A stretch of DNA of 5,191 nt. Origin: Candidatus Zipacnadia bacterium (GTDB lineage Bacteria; Armatimonadota; Zipacnadia; Zipacnadales; Zipacnadaceae). Shown here one piece after another: positions 1 to 5,191 of this stretch. The stretch spans positions 1 through 5,191 of the forward strand of contig JALGTS010000099.1 in assembly GCA_029821255.1 (NCBI GenBank), in the 5' to 3' direction. A program made the position numbers and the translations under genes. Under the pieces are notes generated by a model that was given only the letters and a program-made list of their open reading frames with translations, was not told the DNA's origin and did no database searches. Within the stretch, counting starts at the first letter, position 1; each line of letters starts with the position of its first letter.

Positions 1-285
1 GCCGCCCGCATGGGCAGCCTACTTCGGAAGCTCCTTGCCGACGAACTAAACGGACTACCTGGCTTCGACCACATTCGGGGCAGAGGCCTGCTGCTGGCGG
101 TCCAGTTCACGCCCCAGGTATCGGCCAAGGCCGTCCAGAATCAATGCCTGGAAGCCGGGCTGGTGGTCAATGCTATGGGCGAGGACAGAGTGCGCCTGGC
201 CCCGCCCCTGATAGTCACTGAAGCTGACTGCCGCCAGGCCGTGGAAATACTGACAGATGCAGTCCGCAAAGTGGGCAGCACCTAA
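1..285 (+). CDS. argD: Acetylornithine aminotransferase-like protein, C-terminal part (5' partial)
   Basis: The reading frame is open from the first base and ends at TAA 283-285, so only the last 94 codons are present; the ATG at base 10 is internal, not a start. The visible part matches the C-terminal small domain of class III PLP aminotransferases of the ArgD type. An IRGRGLLLAV strand is followed by CLEAGLVVNA, then VRLAPPLIVTEAD, then a final helix of about 18 residues. The spacing and wording of these three blocks resemble ArgD, which transaminates N-acetylglutamate semialdehyde with glutamate in arginine biosynthesis in the cytoplasm. The PLP lysine and most cofactor contacts lie upstream, outside the window, so the substrate cannot be settled. 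Close relatives such as succinylornithine, GABA or other omega-aminotransferases share this fold, but APPLIVTE after a short GLVVN block favours ArgD. The next gene starts 75 bases later on the same strand and could be co-transcribed. Confidence 0.8.
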   Translation, partial: AARMGSLLRKLLADELNGLPGFDHIRGRGLLLAVQFTPQVSAKAVQNQCLEAGLVVNAMGEDRVRLAPPLIVTEADCRQAVEILTDAVRKVGST

Positions 286-314
286 GATCGTCACTGATAG
301 TAGTTGCCTTCCCA

Positions 315-330
315 GCAGACTGCCGTCTGC
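315..330. other. Short inverted repeat (6-bp stem, 4-base loop) in the argD-like/membrane gene spacer
   Basis: GCAGAC-TGCC-GTCTGC is a perfect 6-bp inverted repeat, 29 bases after the argD-like stop and 30 bases before the next start. No T-run follows it, so it is not a convincing intrinsic terminator. It could be a weak attenuating or processing hairpin, or chance. The copies of CCAGCAG at 312-318 and 341-347 form a small direct repeat around it. I see no clear -35/-10 pair in the 286-360 spacer. Confidence 0.3.
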
Positions 331-360
331 CACAGCCCAACCAGCAGAAAGCCCTAATGT

Positions 361-2694
361 ATGGATTCCAGGCAACCACGCCAATTGAGTTTGCTGCTCT
401 CCCTCTACTTCGTGGCGGCTGGGCTGGCCGCTGGCGTTGCCCAGGTGATAGTGTTTCGCGAGCTGCTGGTCTCCTGCCAGGGCAATGAGGTGAGCATGGG
501 GATAATCCTGGCCGCCTGGTTGCTGTGGGGGGCAGTAGGTGCCATCTGGGCGGGGCACGCCCGTCGGCTCAGTGACATTAAGGCTTGCCTGAGAACTGCC
601 GTGTTGCTCGCCTTTTTGCCGGGAATCGCCCTGATCGCTGGCTTGCTGATAGCAAGCGGCTATGCCTATCTGCTTGCCGTCAATATCCCCGAGCTGTTCC
701 CCACTCTCGCCGGAGCCGATACCCTACTATCCCACCTGCTCTCCCTGGAAGTCGGCCAGATGCTCAGCTTGCCTCAGATTCTAATGCTGGGCTTTGGGGC
801 TACGCTGTTGCCGGCAATGGTGGAAGGGGCGCAGTTTGCTACCGCGTGCCGCAGTTATGACGAGCTTCGCAACCACCAGGCTGATTCGGTCGGTCGCGCC
901 TATGCGCTTGATGCGGCCGGACACCTGCTGGGCGGTACCGCTCTGGCCTGGCTGGCACTACAGGTGATCCCTCCTTTCCCGATGGCTATCATAGTGGGGT
1001 TGCTGAATGCAGGGATTGGATTTTGCTTGTTAGCCGTCCTCGCCACCGCCCAACCAAGGTGGATTTACGGGGTGGGAGCGGTGTTGGTGCTCATTACAGG
1101 GGCATTGGGTGCGGTTGGCCCCCGCTTAGCTGAGCAGTGGCGCTGGTCGCACGAGCAAGTACTGGCCAGTATCCGCACCATTTACGGCGATATTACGCTG
1201 ACGCAATTTGGCCAAAGCGGGGTCTATGTCTACAGCAACGGCCTGCCTACCGCCAGTTCGCCAGCCCCATCCTCCTTGAGTGCTGACATTGACTTTGCTC
1301 TCCTCCAGCATCCCGCTCCGCAGCAGATCCTGCTGGTCGGCGGAGGTGCAACTGGCGGCCTGGCAGCGACGCTGCGCCACCAGCCGAAGCGCATTGATTA
1401 TGTAGAGCTGGACCCGGCGATCTTCTCCTTTGTCGCGCCGTGGCTGACCGCTGAGGATCAGGCTGCGCTCAGCGACCCCCGAGTTCACACGATTGCCGGC
1501 GACGCTCGCCTGTTTGTAAAGCATCGCAGTCGTCAGCACACGGTGAAATATGACGCGGTGCTGGTGATGCTGCCTCCACCACTCAGCGCTCAGCTCAACC
1601 GCTTTTACACGCGCCAGTGGTTTGAGCAGGTCAAGCAGTTGCTACGGCCCGGAGGCATTGTAGCCTGGCAGCTTCCCTCCTCGCCGGTCTATCTGCACGG
1701 CCCGCTGCGCAGTCTGAATGTGACGGTGCTGGAGGCCGCCCGCAAGGTATTTGACTCCCTTGTGTATCTGCCGGGCGAGCAAATGACAGTGGTGGCAGCA
1801 ACCTCCCCCGCTCCCCAGCTCACCGAACAGGCTTCGGTGCTGCTCGCCCGTGCCCGGCAGCGCGGCTTACAGTCTGATACGCTGTATGCCTGGCTGCCGG
1901 ATATGCTACGGGCAGACTTTACCGATTACGTTCGGAATCAAACGCAACTAACCAAGCAAGTGCCAGTTAACAGTGATCAGCAGCCGGTTGCCTACTTCTA
2001 CCATCAAGCTTGGTGGCTGGAGCACCGCCATCCCGGCTGGGGCAAGAAACTCAGCCGACTGACAGAAGCCGATGTGTGGCAGTGGTGGGTAGCCGCTGGA
2101 GTGCTGCTATTATTGTGGGCACTCATCTCCTGTACCGGTCCAGGCCGACGGATAGTGGTCCCTGTAGCTGTGGCTGTCGCTGGCCTGTGCGGAATGGCCG
2201 TAGAGATGGTTCTGCTCATCAGTTTTCAGTCGCACTACGGGTATGTCTTCCAGCAGATTGGGTTTATTGTGGGCAGCTTTATGGTAGGGCTGGCAGCGGG
2301 AAGCTGGTGGCTGGGCCGGTGGTTGCACCGCGAACCAACACACCAATCAATTGTCCGGTGCCTGGCCGGCATTCTGGAGGGTGGAGCAGCGCTCGTAGCG
2401 CTGATACCGCTGGTATTGAGTTGGGTATGGCCGGCGGCGCAGGGGCCAGCAGGCGAGGCTGCAGCGGCGTATGGGGCATATCCTCTCTTAGCAGGCATCT
2501 TGGGCCTATGGATTGGCGCCGAATTCCCGCTGGCTGCCGCGCTGTGGGCAAGGGCGAAATACCAACAGGCCCAGTCGGCCGCGATGCTCTACGGCGCTGA
2601 CCTGGTTGGCGCAGCCGCCGGAGCGCTAATTGGCGGCACCTACTGGTTCCACTGCTGGGCACGTTCCCAACCTGCTGGCTGTTCGCCTTTGTAG
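361..2694 (+). CDS. Polytopic membrane protein with embedded spermidine-synthase-like (SAM/Rossmann) domain; 3' end frameshifted
   Basis: This 777-codon frame encodes an integral membrane protein of the fused membrane/spermidine-synthase-like type. Residues about 9-255 form roughly seven hydrophobic helices, with a conserved-looking RELL...GNE stretch at 33-43. Residues about 270-540 are a soluble Rossmann domain. It shows SNGLP (about 292-296), a nucleotide loop LLVGGGATGG (324-333), VELDP with D351, GDAR with D381, YDAVLV (397-402) and LSAQLNRFYT (408-417). Residues about 574 onward form a second hydrophobic block. Aminopropyltransferases carry DxxDP after the YDxxxV strand, but here the positions are M403 and P406, so polyamine synthesis is doubtful. 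The role is unknown; binding of SAM, decarboxylated SAM or another ligand is inference from the fold. ATG 361 is chosen because homology-like sequence begins at once; only a weak AGAAAG at 346-351 precedes it. The last 17 codons (TYWFH... to stop 2694) look unlike a membrane helix. The -1 frame from 2640 gives the expected end, so the full product was probably 791 residues. Confidence 0.85.
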   Translation: MDSRQPRQLSLLLSLYFVAAGLAAGVAQVIVFRELLVSCQGNEVSMGIILAAWLLWGAVGAIWAGHARRLSDIKACLRTAVLLAFLPGIALIAGLLIASGYAYLLAVNIPELFPTLAGADTLLSHLLSLEVGQMLSLPQILMLGFGATLLPAMVEGAQFATACRSYDELRNHQADSVGRAYALDAAGHLLGGTALAWLALQVIPPFPMAIIVGLLNAGIGFCLLAVLATAQPRWIYGVGAVLVLITGALGAVGPRLAEQWRWSHEQVLASIRTIYGDITLTQFGQSGVYVYSNGLPTASSPAPSSLSADIDFALLQHPAPQQILLVGGGATGGLAATLRHQPKRIDYVELDPAIFSFVAPWLTAEDQAALSDPRVHTIAGDARLFVKHRSRQHTVKYDAVLVMLPPPLSAQLNRFYTRQWFEQVKQLLRPGGIVAWQLPSSPVYLHGPLRSLNVTVLEAARKVFDSLVYLPGEQMTVVAATSPAPQLTEQASVLLARARQRGLQSDTLYAWLPDMLRADFTDYVRNQTQLTKQVPVNSDQQPVAYFYHQAWWLEHRHPGWGKKLSRLTEADVWQWWVAAGVLLLLWALISCTGPGRRIVVPVAVAVAGLCGMAVEMVLLISFQSHYGYVFQQIGFIVGSFMVGLAAGSWWLGRWLHREPTHQSIVRCLAGILEGGAALVALIPLVLSWVWPAAQGPAGEAAAAYGAYPLLAGILGLWIGAEFPLAAALWARAKYQQAQSAAMLYGADLVGAAAGALIGGTYWFHCWARSQPAGCSPL

Positions 2695-2735
2695 CGGCTT
2701 CAGCGGGAGTGGTAGTGCTACTTCGGAGCAAGTAG
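2640..2735 (+). other. Out-of-frame C-terminal tail of the membrane protein (probable frameshift at about 2638-2643)
   Basis: Reading from CTA at 2640 gives 31 residues beginning LLVPLLGTFPTCWLF and ending VVVLLRSK before TAG 2733-2735. This is an ideal final transmembrane helix with a basic end. The annotated frame at this point turns into TYWFHCWARSQ and stops at 2694. Joining codon 760 (ACC, 2638-2640) to the CTA codon requires one extra base, so one base appears to be missing from the sequence or the gene. The -1 frame has a stop at 2598-2600, so the shift must lie after 2600. The restored tail aligns without gaps to the matching segment of the N-terminal half: FP falls 25 residues after the Y of YxxDxxG in both halves. 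No canonical slippery heptamer is visible, so a deletion or a sequencing error is more likely than programmed shifting. Confidence 0.8.
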
Positions 2736-2787
2736 GTGTTGCAGACGTTGCTGTCAAACACAAGGCAACAGATGCTGAGACTTGCCC
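2736..2787. other. Short convergent intergenic region without a clear terminator
   Basis: This gap separates the restored end of the plus-strand membrane gene from the TAA of the minus-strand amrS-like gene (2788-2790). Weak complementarity exists, for example TGTTGC at 2737-2742 with GCAACA at 2765-2770 (6 bp, 22-base loop). There is no strong GC stem and no T-run on either strand. I cannot call a terminator. Confidence 0.3.
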
Positions 2788-3957
2788 TTATGCTTGCCAG
2801 ACGCCGGGGATCTTGTAGCCACACTTAGTACACTTACCCGTGCGCGGGTCAAGACCAGTGTTGGTAACCTGCGGACCGTGGCGCTTGAGGACCTTCATCC
2901 CACAGGCCGGGCAGTAGGTAGACTCAGCGGGGTCGCCGGGCATATTACCCAGATAGACATAGTTTAGGCCCACCTCGTAGGCTATCTTGCGCAGAGTGCG
3001 GAGTGTATCCAGTGGTGTAGCGGGAACTCGCCGGAGCTGGTATTTCGGGAAGAACCGCGAAACAAACAGCGGCACATCGGGGCCCAGATTATCCAAGATC
3101 CACTGACACATCTTGCGGAAGGTAGAAGAATTGTCATTGTAGCCCGGGACTACGAGATTGGCCAGCTCCAGCCAGGTGCCGCTGGCGTGGACCCGCTTAA
3201 TGGTATCCAGCACCGGCTGCAGAGTAGCACCGGTTACTTTCTGGTAGAAGTCGTCAGTGAAACCCTTCAAATCGATGACTATAGCATCCATAGCCTGGCA
3301 TAGCTCCGCCAGCGGCTCAGAACAGATGTAGCCAGCGGTATGGCAGAGCATCTTAATGCCACGGGACCGGGCCAGCTTGGCGGTGTCCAGGACATACTCA
3401 ATGCATTGGGTAGGATCATTGAGAGTAAAGATAATGGCGGGAACACCGTTGCGCACAACCTGGTCCACCATACCCCGTGGGGAGAGATCCTTGTTGTCGG
3501 TGTACTGGGGGTAGCTCTGGGTGAACTCCCAGTTCTGGCAGTACTTGCAGTGCAGGTTACAGCCGGCGGTGCCCACAGCCAGCGTCTTGCTGCCGGGCAG
3601 AAAGTGGAAGAAGGGGGCCTTCTCCACGGGATCGCCGTGAATTGCGGTTGGCTTGCCGTAGGTAAGGGAGACAAGTTGGCCGCCGATGTTTACACGCGCC
3701 TTACAGTCACCATACTGGTTCGGCCCCAGTACGCAGTGGCGCGGACAAAGCTGACATATTATCGTATTGCCCCCCGGTTGTTTCTGCCAGAAGCGCGCCG
3801 GGTGCATCGCCACATTGCCAACGGCAGCCACTGCTGGCGATACTACACTAATCAAACTGCCCGCAGTACCCAATCCGTATGCGGCAAATGTACCCAGCCC
3901 TGCCCGAAAACATCGGGACAGGAATTCGCGCCGGTTTATCTCATCATACGAGGCCAT
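2788..3957 (-). CDS. amrS: AmmeMemoRadiSam-type radical SAM enzyme with twin-arginine signal (AmrS-like)
   Basis: This 389-residue protein has four parts. Residues 1-45 are a Tat-type leader (NRREFL at 8-13, a glycine/alanine-rich hydrophobic stretch, AVAA at 42-45). Residues 68-85 hold a cysteine cluster C68, C71, C75, C85, as in pyruvate-formate-lyase-activase-like AmrS proteins. The radical SAM core carries GCNLHCKYCQNW with C133, C137 and C140 in CxxxCxxC, the [4Fe-4S] site that cleaves SAM to a 5'-deoxyadenosyl radical. The C-terminus is a zinc ribbon (C349, C352, C376, C379) ending IPGVW, a hallmark of this family. Other family blocks include DLKGF, VVPGYND and SRFFP. Family members are usually about 330-340 residues long; the extra length is the leader. 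The substrate is not known to me. The family often accompanies Memo and AMMECR1 proteins, neither of which is in the window. ATG 3957 places the RR pair at residues 9-10; GGTGA at 3971-3975 (minus strand) is a plausible ribosome site with a long 13-base spacer. The gene lies 157 bases downstream of the TPR gene. Confidence 0.9.
   Translation of the reverse strand: MASYDEINRREFLSRCFRAGLGTFAAYGLGTAGSLISVVSPAVAAVGNVAMHPARFWQKQPGGNTIICQLCPRHCVLGPNQYGDCKARVNIGGQLVSLTYGKPTAIHGDPVEKAPFFHFLPGSKTLAVGTAGCNLHCKYCQNWEFTQSYPQYTDNKDLSPRGMVDQVVRNGVPAIIFTLNDPTQCIEYVLDTAKLARSRGIKMLCHTAGYICSEPLAELCQAMDAIVIDLKGFTDDFYQKVTGATLQPVLDTIKRVHASGTWLELANLVVPGYNDNSSTFRKMCQWILDNLGPDVPLFVSRFFPKYQLRRVPATPLDTLRTLRKIAYEVGLNYVYLGNMPGDPAESTYCPACGMKVLKRHGPQVTNTGLDPRTGKCTKCGYKIPGVWQA
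3823..3957 (-). other. Twin-arginine (Tat) signal region of the AmrS-like protein
   Basis: Residues 1-45 contain RR at 9-10 in NRREFLS, close to the Tat consensus S/T-RR-x-F-L-K. A weakly hydrophobic glycine/alanine-rich segment (about 19-40) and a possible AxA cleavage site near residue 44 follow. Tat exports folded, cofactor-bearing proteins, which suits an iron-sulfur enzyme. Whether it is cleaved, or stays as a membrane anchor, cannot be seen. The family core does not need these residues, so they are an added targeting module. Confidence 0.7.
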
Positions 3958-4071
3958 GACAAAAACATTTTCACCGCTTACGCATCAGGAAGGATTGCTA
4001 CTACTCAGCTAATTACTGACCCATGCCTTTGGAGCACACTTTGCTGCGAGTAGTCTGGCCATTGTCGGGTC

Positions 4072-4087
4072 GGGCCAGAGATGGCCC
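4072..4087. other. GC-rich inverted repeat downstream of the TPR gene
   Basis: GGGCCA-GAGA-TGGCCC is a perfect 6-bp inverted repeat, 27 bases past the minus-strand stop of the TPR gene (4115-4117) and 114 bases before the amrS-like start. It could be a transcript-end or processing hairpin, but no T-run follows it on the minus strand (the next bases read GACCCGAC). The rest of the 3958-4114 spacer shows no clear promoter: a TTGACT at 4094-4099 (minus strand) lacks a good -10 partner at the right distance. Confidence 0.35.
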
Positions 4088-4114
4088 TCTCCCAGAGTCA
4101 AGCTCGTATGCTTG

Positions 4115-5191
4115 CTAACCTGTATATACCGGAATGCCCCAATTCAGGAGCTGTTGCCGGGCTTTTCCTCCTAAGGCCCAATCCAAGGCCGTGCCGAAGG
4201 CGTACAAGCTGGGGGTCTCAGCGGGTATCGCTTTAAGCGTGGCAAAGAACCCCCGGAATGGCTCGCGGTCAATCAGGCGCTCGGCGCTGTAGCCTTGAGT
4301 ATCAAGAATGGCATAGAGCATGCCGGCTACAACGTGCCCTCCCAGGTCCTGCTCCTGGCGCTCCGAGCCAGCCCGGACGTACTCCTCCAGCGCCTTCAGT
4401 GCTCGGTCACGACTGTTGATGACGGCCTCCTGGGGTAGCTTCACCGCCGAGGCGCTACCTATGGCATCACGGGTCTCGGTGACCAGATCGTATTGTAGCG
4501 AAGCGGCGGCAAATTCAGCCAAGCCGCTAGTCAACGCCGGCTGATCGGCTAACCATGGCTCGGTGGCCTGGCGCACCACTTTTTGACTGAGCTGACGCAG
4601 ACCCAGCATCCAGTCGGGTGGATCCTTGATGGCCCAGGCGCTGACCCGAATGGGGTTGCCCGCTGATTGCTTGCCATTGGGGTCAACGTAGATGACAACC
4701 TTTTCCAATTGCTCCACCCCTGCCCACTGCTCCAGAATCTGTTGCGCCTGGTCCCAGATATTGGGCATATTGTACTGGCGCATAAGCCCAGCCACGGTAT
4801 AAGGGGCAAAGATGACAACATTCTGGCCGACGTGACAGTCCATATGGCTGACCACGTCACCAGTCGCCTCCGCAACCTGCTGCGCATACTCACTGACGGG
4901 GTCCTCACCCGTCAGCAAGCGCTCCCTCAGCCACCGGGCATCGTCAGCCAGGCCGCTATCAGCATATGAATTCTCCAACTCGTCAAGCGCAGCCAGCGCC
5001 GCCTCAATGTGTCCCAGCTTCTGGTGACAGCGTGCCAACAGGTAATGAGCAGGGGCAGCAAAGTCACCCGTACGCAATCGCACCAGATGGCTCAGCAACT
5101 GTGCGGCTCTACCATACTGGCCTTGATCCATCAGCAGCGCAGCCTGATAGTAGTAGGCCTGCTGGATGAGGTCAGGCGGGGTTATCACATA
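4115..5191 (-). CDS. TPR protein with degenerate peptidase-MA-like domain (5' partial)
   Basis: The frame is open to the right edge (codon TAT at 5189-5191 precedes a GTG at 5186-5188), so the N-terminus and any signal peptide are probably missing. Residues are numbered from that GTG. Residues about 8-92 form two to three TPR helix pairs (AYYYQAALLMDQGQYGRAAQ, then AHYLLARCHQKLGHIEAALA, then a third partial one), a protein-protein interaction scaffold. Residues about 120-235 resemble the peptidase-MA/gluzincin layout: an N-terminal strand VVIFAP, an amphipathic helix QAQQILEQW, a strand KVVIYVDP, a connector with SAWAI, a helix LRQLSQKVV, and TSGLAEFAA. In active members the helix carries HExxH and the later motif reads EGLAE; here they are RQLSQ (198-202) and SGLAE (221-225), so zinc binding and catalysis look lost. 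A further helical region runs to the stop. The gene lies upstream of the amrS-like gene on the same strand. The TPR part is fairly sure; the peptidase-MA relation is inferred from motif order. I give no gene name. Confidence 0.7.
   Translation of the reverse strand, partial: YVITPPDLIQQAYYYQAALLMDQGQYGRAAQLLSHLVRLRTGDFAAPAHYLLARCHQKLGHIEAALAALDELENSYADSGLADDARWLRERLLTGEDPVSEYAQQVAEATGDVVSHMDCHVGQNVVIFAPYTVAGLMRQYNMPNIWDQAQQILEQWAGVEQLEKVVIYVDPNGKQSAGNPIRVSAWAIKDPPDWMLGLRQLSQKVVRQATEPWLADQPALTSGLAEFAAASLQYDLVTETRDAIGSASAVKLPQEAVINSRDRALKALEEYVRAGSERQEQDLGGHVVAGMLYAILDTQGYSAERLIDREPFRGFFATLKAIPAETPSLYAFGTALDWALGGKARQQLLNWGIPVYTG

Noticed and set aside
55..558. A 167-codon open frame on the minus strand across the argD-like end and the start of the membrane gene
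   Set aside because: It lies antisense to two recognisable genes and its translation shows low-complexity Q/H/G-rich text with no family motif; it is a shadow frame.
2010..2600. A 196-codon open frame overlapping the membrane gene in another frame
   Set aside because: It has a composition typical of an out-of-frame reading of GC-rich membrane-protein codons. Its TGA at 2598-2600 is useful only for bounding the frameshift.
2638..2643. Programmed -1 ribosomal frameshift at the end of the membrane gene
   Set aside because: No X-XXY-YYZ slippery heptamer is present and no strong downstream stem is apparent; a missing base is the simpler explanation.
361..2694. Calling the membrane gene a polyamine-biosynthesis spermidine synthase linked to arginine metabolism
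   Set aside because: The DxxDP acids are missing and the protein is mostly membrane. Adjacency to an argD-like gene alone does not support the role.
2736..2787. Bidirectional terminator between the convergent genes
   Set aside because: Only weak 5-6 bp pairings with long loops and no T-runs are present.
3340..4053. A 237-codon open frame on the plus strand opposite the amrS-like gene
   Set aside because: It is fully antisense to a gene with intact radical SAM motifs, and its translation resembles no family.
5188..5190. ATG on the minus strand as start of the TPR gene
   Set aside because: It is followed at once by TGA and is out of frame. The real frame runs through GTG at 5186-5188 and stays open to the window edge.

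Overview
The window holds four protein-coding genes in two convergent pairs and nothing recognisable as RNA gene, insertion sequence, CRISPR or phage. On the plus strand are the 3' end of an acetylornithine aminotransferase-type gene (argD-like, from base 1 to 285) and, 75 bases later, a long gene for a polytopic membrane protein with an embedded spermidine-synthase-like Rossmann domain (from 361). On the minus strand are a TPR protein with what looks like a worn-out peptidase-MA (gluzincin) domain, cut by the right edge (5191 to 4115), and downstream of it an AmmeMemoRadiSam-type radical SAM enzyme (AmrS) carrying a twin-arginine signal (3957 to 2788). The two middle genes end tail to tail around 2735-2788.

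The DNA is moderately GC-rich by eye and densely coding. AmrS-type radical SAM enzymes are commonest in anaerobic bacteria and archaea. The Tat signal and the membrane-fused spermidine-synthase-like protein suggest a bacterium of an anaerobic or deep-branching lineage (for example Firmicutes of the Peptococcaceae type, Chloroflexi or a candidate phylum). I cannot place it more closely from the sequence, and this is inference.

The membrane protein is the most informative gene. Its two transmembrane halves are homologous: three glycines align without gaps near the start of each half, and a GA[QE]F...YxxDxxG...FP block aligns without gaps near the end of each half. The second alignment works only if a one-base frameshift near base 2640 is undone. 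The written frame ends in a non-membrane tail at 2694, whereas the -1 frame supplies a final hydrophobic helix ending at 2735. The soluble domain keeps the nucleotide-binding motifs but has lost both acidic residues of the aminopropyltransferase DxxDP signature, so it is probably not a working spermidine synthase.

The AmrS-like enzyme has a complete radical SAM CxxxCxxC, an N-terminal cysteine cluster and a C-terminal zinc ribbon. It also has a Tat-type leader and some altered core motifs, and no Memo or AMMECR1 partner lies in the window. The working picture is a region whose products sit in or outside the membrane: an exported radical SAM protein, a polytopic SAM/polyamine-fold protein and a probably exported TPR pseudo-peptidase. 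Their functional link is a hypothesis.
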